Shown in pieces: positions 24,485 to 32,211 of a stretch of 40,227 nucleotides of DNA (its first letter is position 1; each line of letters starts with the position of its first letter). Source of the stretch: Verrucomicrobiaceae bacterium (GTDB taxonomy: Bacteria; Verrucomicrobiota; Verrucomicrobiia; Verrucomicrobiales; V1-33); contig JAIXPK010000426.1 in NCBI GenBank assembly GCA_027486335.1, positions 1-40,227 on the forward strand, written 5' to 3'. Under the pieces are notes generated by a model, which made no database searches, had not been told where the DNA came from, and worked only from the letters and a program-made list of their open reading frames with translations. The translations under genes and the position numbers were made by a program.

Positions 24485-25636
24485 TCAAGGCTTGATCGTC
24501 AGCAGCGCCGTCGCCGCCGCCGCAGGATCCGCACGCTCCGCCAGCGATTGCTCAATCGCCGCCGCCGTCCGGCTCACTTTCCCGCTGAACACTTCCTTGC
24601 CATTCACCGTCACCGTCAGCGGTTCATCCAGCGTCAGCAGCTTGTCATTCAGCCGCACCGTCAACCCAGCCGGCACATCCCCAGTCAGCGCAATCACCCG
24701 CCCCTTCACCACCGCATCAATCCTCTTCCCGGGCTTCGCCTCCGCCGCAGGCACCGACAACCAGTAGAACCGCTCCCGCGGCGTCCCCGTCTGCAGCCAC
24801 ACCAGCTTGTCAGGCCACGTCCGCCGCGTCTTCTCCGCCATCCACGGCAGCGCCTCCGCATCCTTCCGGTTCATCCAATGCGGCAACCCAGGATACACCC
24901 GCACCATGTTGTCATAACCCTCAGGATCTTCCTTCCGCAGCTTCACAATCTCCTCGCCCTTCGCCGCCACCACCTTGTTCCGGTTGTACGCCCCATCCGC
25001 TCCGCCCACAAAAATCCCCAGCGGCAGATTCCGCAACGGCAGCAGACTAGCATCATTCGGATGCCCAGCCATCATCGCCGCCGCCGCCAGCCGGTCCGGC
25101 ATCCGCGGTGCCAACTGCCACACCCCATCCCCACCCGCAGAATACCCCATCAGATACACTTTCTCAGGGTTCACCCCTTTCAACACCACAAAATCATCGA
25201 TCAACCGGTCAAACATCCCGCTGATATGCCCCTCATGCCACAGGTTCCACGTGTCCGTCGGAGCCCTCGGCGCAACATACCACCCCTCCGCCGGCTCATA
25301 CAGCCCGATCTGATTCCGCCACTGCTGGTCATTCACCGCCGGCGGCGCGCCGCCGCCTCCATGCATCGAAATCCACAACGACCTCCCGCCCTCCGGTGCC
25401 TTCCCGAACTCCCGCGCCTCGAACTTCAAGGTCTTATCCCCGATCGTGATCGCCTTCGCCTCCAGCTCCGCCGCCCGCTCTTTCTCCAGCACCGCACGCC
25501 GCTCCTTCCAAACCGCTTCCACCTTCGCCGCCGCCGCTTCCTTCGACAGACCCTCCTCAGCCCCGCGCACCGCAGGCACTAACGAAACACTCGCTGCAAC
25601 AGCACAGAACGCCGGAATTCTCAAGGTGGTGATCAT
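24485..25636 (-). CDS. secreted alpha/beta-hydrolase, esterase or polymer-depolymerase like
   Basis: This 383-residue protein has an N-terminal signal peptide (LRIPAFCAVAASVSLVPAV). It has a Lys/Glu/Ala-rich helical segment at about 30-60, then an alpha/beta-hydrolase core. SLWISMHGGGGAPPAV (86-101) supplies the oxyanion-hole HGG, and GYSAGGDG with nucleophile Ser166 is the GxSxG elbow. Later GLPHWMNRKDA probably gives the catalytic His. The last 100 or so residues (VPAGLTVRLNDKLLTLDE, VTVNGKEVFSGKVSR) look like a small beta-rich accessory domain. The architecture resembles PHB-depolymerase/feruloyl-esterase-like hydrolases; the substrate is unknown. Its ATG overlaps the DoxX-gene stop in ATGA, so it is probably coupled to that gene. 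Confidence 0.87.
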   Translation of the reverse strand: MITTLRIPAFCAVAASVSLVPAVRGAEEGLSKEAAAAKVEAVWKERRAVLEKERAAELEAKAITIGDKTLKFEAREFGKAPEGGRSLWISMHGGGGAPPAVNDQQWRNQIGLYEPAEGWYVAPRAPTDTWNLWHEGHISGMFDRLIDDFVVLKGVNPEKVYLMGYSAGGDGVWQLAPRMPDRLAAAAMMAGHPNDASLLPLRNLPLGIFVGGADGAYNRNKVVAAKGEEIVKLRKEDPEGYDNMVRVYPGLPHWMNRKDAEALPWMAEKTRRTWPDKLVWLQTGTPRERFYWLSVPAAEAKPGKRIDAVVKGRVIALTGDVPAGLTVRLNDKLLTLDEPLTVTVNGKEVFSGKVSRTAAAIEQSLAERADPAAAATALLTIKP

Positions 25637-26076
25637 GACTTCCCACCTTTGCCCCCGCCAAGCCGCTGGTCGAGCGAAAACCGTCCCGGCCCAGCCACAA
25701 ATACCACCACGTAACACGCCAGATACACATACGCCAGCTCTCCGCTCGCCGGCCCGCTCAACATCCCTTTCTTCTGCATGAAAAACGCCACCCCCATCGT
25801 CACAATCCCAGCCATCGCAGAAAACCGCGTCAGGATCCCCAGCACCAGCAGCACCGAACAGACCGCCTCCCCGAACACCGCCAACGCATGGCTCGCCTGC
25901 CCGCCAATCCCCAGCGGATCCGGAAAATTCCGCGCTCCCTCCCCGAACAACTGCGCCTTCGGCCACCCATGCAGCACCAGCATGCTCAACCCCACCCAAA
26001 CCCTCAGCAGCAGCAGCGCCACAGGTCCATTGCACGGAAGATAAGAGAAATTGCAGAACGCGAGCAGTTTTTTCAC
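25633..26076 (-). CDS. DoxX family membrane protein
   Basis: This protein of about 147 residues has four hydrophobic helices in the DoxX pattern: GPVALLLLRVWVGLSMLVLH-GWPK, then ALAVFGEAVCSVLLVLGILT-RFSAMAG, IVTMGVAFFMQ and ELAYVYLACYVVVFVAGPGR. DoxX proteins are linked to respiratory or thiol-oxidoreductase membrane complexes in some bacteria, but a specific reaction is not established. I took GTG 26076 because MKKLLAFCNF starts there; no later ATG keeps the first helix, and upstream Met codons fall within the divergent selD. The esterase gene follows with a four-base overlap. Confidence 0.85.
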   Translation of the reverse strand: MKKLLAFCNFSYLPCNGPVALLLLRVWVGLSMLVLHGWPKAQLFGEGARNFPDPLGIGGQASHALAVFGEAVCSVLLVLGILTRFSAMAGIVTMGVAFFMQKKGMLSGPASGELAYVYLACYVVVFVAGPGRFSLDQRLGGGKGGKS

Positions 26077-26166
26077 ACCCGCCCTCTCACCCCGCCTCCT
26101 CCATCTGCCAAGCGCAGCTTCGCACCCCCCTTGCACTCCACCCTCCCATCTGTCCCTTCCCACACC

Positions 26167-27231
26167 ATGCCCCACCCGCCCGTCCGCCTCACCTCCATGG
26201 CCTCCTGCGCCGGCTGCGCCGCCAAACTCCCCCAGCAAGCCCTCGCCCAGATCCTCCACGGCCTCCCTTCCTTCCCCGACCCGCGTCTCCTCATCGGTGC
26301 CGCCACCTCCGACGACGCCGCCGTCTTCCGCCTCGACGCCGATCGCGCCCTCGTCCAGACCCTCGACTTCTTCACCCCCATCGTCGACGACCCCCTAACC
26401 TACGGCCGCATCGCCGCCGCCAACAGTCTCTCCGACGTCTACGCAATGGGCGGCCGACCCATCACCGCCATGAACATCGTCGGCATGCCCGACGAACTCG
26501 ACCTCTCCATCGTCGCCACCATCCTCCGCGGCGGCGCAGAAAAAATCCTCGAAGCCAACTGCGTCCTCGCCGGCGGCCACTCCATCCGCCTCCCCGAACC
26601 AATCTACGGCCTCAGCGTCACCGGCCTCGTCCACCCGGACCGCATCATCTCCAATGCCAACGCCCAGCCCGGTGACCTCCTCGTCCTCACCAAACCTCTC
26701 GGCACCGGCATCGCCACCACCGCCATCAAACGCAGCATCTGCCCCGACTCCCTCCGCGACCGCGCCATCCTCAGCATGCAGACCCTCAACCTCCCCGGCC
26801 CCGACGCCGCCGACCTCAACCTCGTCCGCGCCGGCACCGACATCACCGGCTTCGGCCTCCTCGGCCACCTCGGCTCGCTCTGCCGCCAAAGCCATGTCAC
26901 CGCTGAAATCGACGCCTCCGCCCTCCCTCTCCTCGACCCCTCCGTCCCCGACCTAGCCATCTCCGGCTGCTTCCCCGGCGGCTCCAAATCCAATGCCGAA
27001 TTCGCCGCCCCGTGGACCGACTTCACGAACACCCCGGACGCCCTCCGCCTCGTCGCCGCCGACGCCCAGACCTCCGGCGGCCTCCTCCTCGCCGTCCACC
27101 CTGACAACCTCGACGCCCTCCTCGCTCTCTGCCACCGCCACCAAACCCTCGCCCACGCCGTCATCGGCCGCCTCATCCCTCCTCACCCATCTCTCCGCAT
27201 CATCGTCAGACCTTCCCTCAACCCGTCCTGA
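26167..27231 (+). CDS. selD: selenide, water dikinase (selenophosphate synthase)
   Basis: This enzyme of 354 residues makes selenophosphate from selenide and ATP, the donor for selenocysteine and 2-selenouridine. The N-terminal loop SCAGCAAKLPQ keeps the catalytic Cys and Lys of the E. coli AGCGCK motif, with Ala in place of the second Cys. The AIRS-like folds follow: GAATSDDAAVFRLD, LVQTLDFFTPIVDDPLTYG, ANSLSDVYAMGG, GGHSI and DITGFGLLGHLG. ATG 26167 is preferred; ATG 26200 is the next option, and the earlier open frame is antisense to doxX. No selA, selB, selC or selU is in the window. Divergent from doxX by 90 bases. Confidence 0.95.
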   Translation: MPHPPVRLTSMASCAGCAAKLPQQALAQILHGLPSFPDPRLLIGAATSDDAAVFRLDADRALVQTLDFFTPIVDDPLTYGRIAAANSLSDVYAMGGRPITAMNIVGMPDELDLSIVATILRGGAEKILEANCVLAGGHSIRLPEPIYGLSVTGLVHPDRIISNANAQPGDLLVLTKPLGTGIATTAIKRSICPDSLRDRAILSMQTLNLPGPDAADLNLVRAGTDITGFGLLGHLGSLCRQSHVTAEIDASALPLLDPSVPDLAISGCFPGGSKSNAEFAAPWTDFTNTPDALRLVAADAQTSGGLLLAVHPDNLDALLALCHRHQTLAHAVIGRLIPPHPSLRIIVRPSLNPS

Positions 27232-27251
27232 CAATTCCACCCGCCAATAAA

Positions 27252-27311
27252 ACGGCCGCCCCGCAACGCGCCACCCGGCCTCACCGGACAACAGCACCGC
27301 AGGACGGCCGT
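27252..27311. terminator. possible bidirectional terminator between selD and the SOD gene
   Basis: ACGGCCG (27252-27258) and CGGCCGT (27305-27311) are inverted, with about 46 bases of GC-rich, partly self-complementary sequence between them. They lie in the 106-base gap between convergent genes. The loop is long and there is no clear T run, so this is weak. Confidence 0.3.
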
Positions 27312-27337
27312 CAGTAACTTCCTAACCTCCCTCAGCG

Positions 27338-28138
27338 TTACTTCCCACCTTTCTTTACCGGAGGCGCTACCGCCGCCTCATAAAGCGCATTCGCCGCCGT
27401 CCAGTTCACCACGTTGAACCACGCCGCCACATAATCAGCACGCTTGTTCTGATACTTCAGATAGTAAGCATGCTCCCACACATCCAGCGCCAGCACCGGC
27501 TTCCCGCGGTCCGCATTCGGCACCACTCCCTGCATCAGCGGATTGTCCTGATTCCCTGTACTCACCACCGCCAGCCCGCCGTCCTCCTGCACCACCAGCC
27601 ACGCCCACCCACTCCCGAACCGCTTCATCGCCGCATCGCTGAACTTCTCTTTGAACTTCGCAAAACTCCCGAACGCCTTCACAATCGCTGCTCCTAACGC
27701 CGTCCCTTCTCCCTCGCCGCCCACCCCGGCTCCCGGCGCAGCCATAAGACCCCAGAACAAGGTGTGATTCCAATGCCCGCCCCCGTTGTTCTGCACCGCC
27801 TTCTGAATCTCCGCCGGCAGAAACGTGATCCCGCCAATCAGTTCCTCGATCGTCTTCTTCTGCAGCTCCGGCGCTCCCGCTAGAGCCTTGTTCAGATTAT
27901 CCACATACGCCTTGTGATGCCGGTCATGGTGAATCGTCATCGTCTGCGCATCAATGTGCGGCTCCAGCGCCTCCGGCGCATACGGCAACGCCCCCAGCGT
28001 GAAAGGCCCAGTCGGAGCCGGCGCCGCCGCAGCAGGTGCCTGCGCATCAACACGCGTCACCACAACAGATCCAGCCAGTGCAATCGCCCCGCTCTTCATC
28101 AGGCGGCGACGGGAAAATGAGGTCTTTTCGGTTTCCAT
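27338..28138 (-). CDS. Tat-exported Fe/Mn superoxide dismutase, Mn-type
   Basis: This 266-residue precursor has a twin-arginine-type signal (SRRRLMKSGAIALAGSVVVT) and an Ala/Pro linker, so the enzyme acts outside the cytoplasm. The SOD fold has ligands His70 (MTIHHDRHHKAY), His125 (GGHWNHTLFW), Asp219 and His223 (DVWEHAYYLKYQNKR). Residues that separate Mn from Fe enzymes point to Mn: Gly in NNGGGHWNH and Gln197 in TGNQDNPL. It disproportionates superoxide to oxygen and peroxide. A G-rich GGTGGGGGACTT leader precedes ATG 28138. The start is set by the Tat motif; the open frame above it is not conserved. Confidence 0.94.
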   Translation of the reverse strand: METEKTSFSRRRLMKSGAIALAGSVVVTRVDAQAPAAAAPAPTGPFTLGALPYAPEALEPHIDAQTMTIHHDRHHKAYVDNLNKALAGAPELQKKTIEELIGGITFLPAEIQKAVQNNGGGHWNHTLFWGLMAAPGAGVGGEGEGTALGAAIVKAFGSFAKFKEKFSDAAMKRFGSGWAWLVVQEDGGLAVVSTGNQDNPLMQGVVPNADRGKPVLALDVWEHAYYLKYQNKRADYVAAWFNVVNWTAANALYEAAVAPPVKKGGK

Positions 28139-28238
28139 AAGTCCCCCACCTACGCCCCGCACCTCCCTCAGGTCCATCTGCATTTCACGTAACTCCCCAT
28201 CACCGGCCTGAGTGCAGCCGCGCCGCAAACGCGCACAC

Positions 28239-28252
28239 TCCGCACATGCGGA
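28239..28252. promoter_or_regulatory. palindrome in the SOD/PEP-CTERM divergent region
   Basis: TCCGCA-CA-TGCGGA is a perfect six-base inverted repeat, 101 bases before the SOD ATG and 81 before the PEP-CTERM ATG. It could be an operator for either gene. No known regulator is implied. Confidence 0.3.
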
Positions 28253-28333
28253 TCTTCCACGAATTGCGCTTACGCCAACATTTCCGGGCCGCCACAATTG
28301 TCGGCTCAACCACAAAATCAACACCACACCATC

Positions 28334-29101
28334 ATGAAAACCTCCAACGCCACCTTCGCCTCCTCACCTCGCCTCCGCTCCCTCGCAACTCTCGCCCTCC
28401 TCTCCGCCGCCCTCCCAAACACCGCATCCGCCGCCACCGTCTACTGGAACATGCAGTCCGCCGTCCCCACCTCAAACAACGCCCTCAACCTCACCGTCAG
28501 TAATCTCTCCCGCGGCAACAACAACGGCACCACCACTCTCCTCGGCACCACCACCCCTTCCTCCAACTACTCCTTCTCGCTCGAGGGCACCACCACCTCC
28601 GCCTCAGGCTCCAGCAACGTCGCCGCCGCAGCCCGCTCCGGTGCCCTCAACACCGCCACCAGCGCCTTCTTCGAATTCACCCTCAACCCCGCCGCCGGCT
28701 TCACCGGCAATCTCTCCGCCCTCGGCTTCGGTACCCGTAGCACCTCCACCGGTCCTTCTTCCATGACGCTGCGCTCCAGTCTCGACAACTACGCCTCCTC
28801 CCTCGCCTCCTTCACCGGCACCACCAACGGCACATGGACGTTCCAATCCGCCACGCTCGGGACTCCAGTCACCCTCCCGGAAAACCAATCCGTCACGTTC
28901 CGCCTCTTCGGCTTCGGCGGCTCCGGCTCCGCCAGTGCCAACACCGCCAACTGGCGCATCGATGACCTCCAGGCCACCGTCGCCACTCTCGCCGCCACCC
29001 CGCCCGCCTCCGTCCCGGAACCCGCCACCGCCATGAGCAGTCTCGTCGTCAGCGCCGCAGGCTTCGCCCTCGTCAGCCGCCGCCGCCGCACCACCACCTG
29101 A
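28334..29101 (+). CDS. PEP-CTERM sorting-domain protein
   Basis: This 255-residue precursor has a signal peptide ending near NTASAATVYW. The body is low in charge and rich in Thr, Ser, Asn and Gly (GNNNGTTTLLGTTTPSSNYS), with strand-like repeats. The complete PEP-CTERM tail at about 228-255 is VPEPATAMSSLVVSAAGFAL followed by VSRRRRTTT. Such proteins are exported, cut by exosortase and often glycosylated, becoming surface or floc-matrix material. FFEFTLNPAAGFTGNLSALG and WRIDDLQ are patterns common in extracellular autotransported or sorted verrucomicrobial proteins. ATG 28334 begins the typical signal peptide; ATG 28298 upstream only adds polar residues. Convergent with the sulfatase. Confidence 0.9.
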   Translation: MKTSNATFASSPRLRSLATLALLSAALPNTASAATVYWNMQSAVPTSNNALNLTVSNLSRGNNNGTTTLLGTTTPSSNYSFSLEGTTTSASGSSNVAAAARSGALNTATSAFFEFTLNPAAGFTGNLSALGFGTRSTSTGPSSMTLRSSLDNYASSLASFTGTTNGTWTFQSATLGTPVTLPENQSVTFRLFGFGGSGSASANTANWRIDDLQATVATLAATPPASVPEPATAMSSLVVSAAGFALVSRRRRTTT

Positions 29102-29117
29102 CCCCCACCCATCTCGC

Positions 29118-29150
29118 GGGATGCCGGGTCGCTCCTCGGCCCGGCATCCC
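29118..29150. terminator. stem-loop terminator between convergent genes
   Basis: GGGATGCCGGG (29118-29128) and CCCGGCATCCC (29140-29150) form a perfect 11-pair stem with an 11-base loop. It lies in the 50-base gap between the PEP-CTERM gene and the sulfatase and can serve both. There is no T run on either side. Confidence 0.7.
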
Positions 29151-29151
29151 C

Positions 29152-30675
29152 TCAATTCCCCCGCAGCCGCTCCACCGACCCATCCACCGTCCCCGGAGGA
29201 TCCTCCCGCGCAAACTGATCCTCATCCCGCAATTCCTTCTTCAACCGCTGCAGCTCCACCTTCAACTCCTCCCGCACCGCCGCCGCCGCAGGATCACTAT
29301 AGAGGTTCTTCATCTCCTCAGGATCCTTCACCAGATCATAAAGCTCCCACTGATCCTTCTTCCAGTACCAGATCAGCTTGTGCGTCAGCGTCCGCACCCC
29401 GATCTGCGCCCGCGTGTTATGATGTCCCGGATCATGGTAATACCGGTAATACATGCTCTTCCGCCAGTCCCCCGGCATCTCGCCACGAAACAACGGCACC
29501 AGACTCCTCCCCTGCATCTCCGCAGGCACCGGCACCCCAGCAAGCTCACAGAACGTCGGCGCAAAATCAGGATTGATCGCAATCCCCGTCTGCGTGCTCC
29601 CAGGCTTGATCACCCCAGGCCATCTCACCAGAAACGGCATCCGCAGCGACGGCTCGTACATGAACCGCTTGTCGTACAACCCATGCTCCCCAAGGAAAAA
29701 TCCCTGGTCGCTGCTGTAAATCACCACCGTGTTCTCCTTCAACCCGCTCTTCTCAAGATAATCCAGCAGATGTCCCACGCTGTCATCCACACTCTGCACA
29801 CACGCCAGATAATCCTGCAGATACCGCTGATACTTCCACTTGAATAACTCCTCCCCACGCAGGCTCCGCCCCTCCACCGTCACTTCCTCCGGGCTCTCAT
29901 TCAGCCACTGATTCCGCGCCGCTCCCTTCAACTCCGCAGGCGGCGTCAGCTTCAGATCCCGTCGCGTCAGATCCTTCACAATCGTCTGCTCGTTCTCCCG
30001 CAACGCATCCGTCCGTCCCGCATAGTCATCCCGCAAACTCGCCGGCTCCGGCACCTTCCGAGTCTTCCACGACGCATACCTCGGATGCGGCTCCCACGGC
30101 CGATGCGGTGCCTTGTGCCCGCAAAACGCAAAAAACGGCTGATCCTTTGGCACCGACTTCATGAAATTGATCGTCAGATCCGTGATCACATCACTCACAT
30201 ACTGGCTCTCGTACTTCTTCTGCCCCGTCGCAGTGTACAGCACCGGATTGAAATAATCCCCCTGCCCAGGCAGAATCTCCCAGTAGTCAAACCCAGTCGG
30301 GTCACTCCCAAGGTGCCACTTCCCAATCATCCCGGTCCGATACCCTCCCTTCTGCAACTCCTTCGGCCCAGTCACCTGCCCGCCGTTGAACCGATTGAAC
30401 ACCGGCGTCCCGTTCAAATGACTGTACTTCCCCGTCAGCACCGTCGCCCGACTCGGCGTGCAGATCGAATTCGTCGCAAAACAATTCTCAAACCGCATCC
30501 CCTCCTTCGCCAACCGGTCCAGATGCGGGGTCTCATTCAGTTTCGACCCGTACGCCCCAATCGCCTGCGACGCATGATCATCGGAAAAAATAAACAGAAT
30601 GTTCGGCTGCCTCCCGTGAACAGGCAGCACCGCCGCCATCACCACGACCGCAGCACTGAGAATTTGTCGCATCAT
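29152..30675 (-). CDS. secreted formylglycine-dependent sulfatase
   Basis: This 507-residue type I sulfatase has a signal peptide (LSAAVVVMAAVLPVHG) and the alkaline-phosphatase-like fold. The metal-binding start is NILFIFSDDHASQAIG with Asp32 and Asp33. The formylglycine motif CTPSR lies at 72-76, where Cys72 would be oxidised by a maturase. GMIGKWHLGS and GHKAPHRPWEPHPRY continue the active site, and VVIYSSDQGFFLGEHG gives further metal ligands. This resembles the iduronate-2-sulfatase/choline-sulfatase-like group that Verrucomicrobiota use on sulfated polysaccharides; the exact substrate is unknown. ATG at 30675 or 30672. No maturase is in the window. Confidence 0.94.
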   Translation of the reverse strand: MMRQILSAAVVVMAAVLPVHGRQPNILFIFSDDHASQAIGAYGSKLNETPHLDRLAKEGMRFENCFATNSICTPSRATVLTGKYSHLNGTPVFNRFNGGQVTGPKELQKGGYRTGMIGKWHLGSDPTGFDYWEILPGQGDYFNPVLYTATGQKKYESQYVSDVITDLTINFMKSVPKDQPFFAFCGHKAPHRPWEPHPRYASWKTRKVPEPASLRDDYAGRTDALRENEQTIVKDLTRRDLKLTPPAELKGAARNQWLNESPEEVTVEGRSLRGEELFKWKYQRYLQDYLACVQSVDDSVGHLLDYLEKSGLKENTVVIYSSDQGFFLGEHGLYDKRFMYEPSLRMPFLVRWPGVIKPGSTQTGIAINPDFAPTFCELAGVPVPAEMQGRSLVPLFRGEMPGDWRKSMYYRYYHDPGHHNTRAQIGVRTLTHKLIWYWKKDQWELYDLVKDPEEMKNLYSDPAAAAVREELKVELQRLKKELRDEDQFAREDPPGTVDGSVERLRGN

Positions 30676-30775
30676 GAGAATTGCGGTACCACACCCAGCC
30701 CAATTCACGCCACCGTGTTTGCGTGGCAGCCCTCCGGCCTTGCTGCCCCTCCCCCATCCACCAATCATCCCCATC

Positions 30776-31027
30776 ATGAACCCGGACTTCGCACCCCTCG
30801 CCACCCTCCTCCGCGAACGCCTCGCCGTCATCGCCGACCACTCATGGCGCGACCGCGACCCCGCTGCCCACCTCGAAAAACTCAAACAGGTCTCCCTCGA
30901 CATCCTCGCCCTCTCCGATTCCCTCAAACCCCAGTTCCCCCCACGCCTCGCCCACTTCATGGACCGCGCCTCCTACGACAAAGCCCTCGCCTTCATCGAA
31001 GACCAGCCCATCGACGGCCCCCACTAA
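30776..31027 (+). CDS. small helical conserved hypothetical protein
   Basis: This 83-residue protein has no signal peptide or membrane segment. It is predicted mostly helical: LATLLRERLAVIADHSWRDR, then PAAHLEKLKQVSLDILALSD and DKALAFIEDQPID. The HSWRDRDP and LPPRLxHF(M) pattern resembles short verrucomicrobial hypothetical proteins as I remember them, but no function is known. It starts at ATG 30776 without a Shine-Dalgarno motif, divergent from the sulfatase. Its stop TAA overlaps the stop of the following minus-strand gene by four bases. Confidence 0.7.
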   Translation: MNPDFAPLATLLRERLAVIADHSWRDRDPAAHLEKLKQVSLDILALSDSLKPQFPPRLAHFMDRASYDKALAFIEDQPIDGPH

Positions 31028-32130
31028 TAAAGCTCCGTCAGATACTGCTCCCGGAATCCCCGCCCTTCGATCCTCACCCAATAAACCCCGCGCTTCCCGA
31101 GAATCGAACTGTCAGGCTCGAAGTTGATCGTGTTGTCGTAAACAAACACATAATCCACCTTCACCTCCCGACCCTTCGGCTCCTGCGCAAACGGGATCGG
31201 ATCCGTCGGCCGCGTCACTAGCTTCCAGATCCGCACCTTCGCATCCCCCGGAATCGGCCCCGTCATGTAAAACGACCACGCGTTCCCTTTCAGGTACTCC
31301 ACCGGAAACAACCCGCGCCCCGGCCACGACCACGGAGCCCGCGCATTCCGCCCGCCGCTGTCCATGCACCACATCGCAGAAAACGTCCCCTCGCGCCCGA
31401 ACCCCGCATTCTGCATCGGCGGATTCAGACACCACCGCCGGTGCCCCCGCCGCTCCCGGTTGTTGTCCCCGCCGTCACTGATGTACCCATCCACCGTCGC
31501 AGGCATGTCTCCATGCCCCATGCTCAGATTGCACTTGTCCGTACTGTGCCCGAGCCCGTGACTGATCGTCCCCGCCGCCGCGCACGCCTTCGAAGCATCC
31601 GCCGCCGCTTCATTCATGTTCGCCTGCGTCCCCACCTCGCTGCTCACCCCAGCCAGAAACCGGTGCGCATTCAACCGGCAGATCGCCTCCCATACCTCCC
31701 GCTCAACCTTGTCAGGCTTCGGCCGCTGCAGAATCGTCCGCAACCCCGTCCGGATCTCCTCCTTCGTCCTCGGATAAAGCCGCCCGCGGTCAGGCTCGCC
31801 AGCCGGCAACTCATCAGCCCCCGCATCCCCACCGCCAGCCGCCGCGCCCCCACCAGCCCGAGTTCCCCCGCCTCCCGCCGCCGCCGGCCGGTTCTTCTTC
31901 GCCAACTCATCCAGATAAATCGTGTCCGCCGGCATCAGTTCATCCCGGCTCACCGTCACCGTCTTCCCGTCATCCCTCCGCTTCAGCGTCACCTTGCCGC
32001 CACTCTCGCTGATGAACGCCGCATGGAAATGCTTGCCGCCCACCGGCGTCCACACACGCATCGGCTCCCCAGCCGCAAGCGGCAGCAGCAGCACAGCTCC
32101 AACTATCAGAAATCGGCTCAACGATGTCAT
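31024..32130 (-). CDS. secreted protein with SHD1-like and CAP/SCP-like domains
   Basis: This 368-residue protein has a signal peptide (MTSLSRFLIVGAVLLLPLAA). Residues about 24-77 (MRVWTPVGGKHFHAAFISES, then GKVTLKRRDDGKTVTVSRDEL) match the SLA1-homology-1-like domain frequent in secreted Planctomycete and Verrucomicrobial proteins. A Gly/Ala-rich linker (GGGGTRAGGGAAAGGG) follows. About 125-320 looks like a CAP (SCP/PR-1) domain: LNAHRFLAGVSSEV, ADASKACAAAG, ISHGLGHSTDKCNLSMG and NREHR-like NNRERRGHRRWCLNPPM. There are several Cys that may form disulfides. It probably acts at the cell surface; its activity is unknown. Convergent and overlapping by four bases with the small gene before it. 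Confidence 0.82.
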   Translation of the reverse strand: MTSLSRFLIVGAVLLLPLAAGEPMRVWTPVGGKHFHAAFISESGGKVTLKRRDDGKTVTVSRDELMPADTIYLDELAKKNRPAAAGGGGTRAGGGAAAGGGDAGADELPAGEPDRGRLYPRTKEEIRTGLRTILQRPKPDKVEREVWEAICRLNAHRFLAGVSSEVGTQANMNEAAADASKACAAAGTISHGLGHSTDKCNLSMGHGDMPATVDGYISDGGDNNRERRGHRRWCLNPPMQNAGFGREGTFSAMWCMDSGGRNARAPWSWPGRGLFPVEYLKGNAWSFYMTGPIPGDAKVRIWKLVTRPTDPIPFAQEPKGREVKVDYVFVYDNTINFEPDSSILGKRGVYWVRIEGRGFREQYLTELY

Positions 32131-32211
32131 CACTTCAAATGGGGGGAATTGGACGCCGCATCTACCGCACCGCCACCTCCAGCGCAAGCCCATCCGTGAC
32201 CGCGGAAAACC

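Noticed and set aside
24332..25582. Plus-strand frame starting in the hairpin block
   Set aside because: Shadow of the esterase gene; the start lies in non-coding repeats.
25888..26166. N-terminal extension of selD
   Set aside because: Antisense to doxX, Arg/Pro/Gln-rich, not part of the SelD family.
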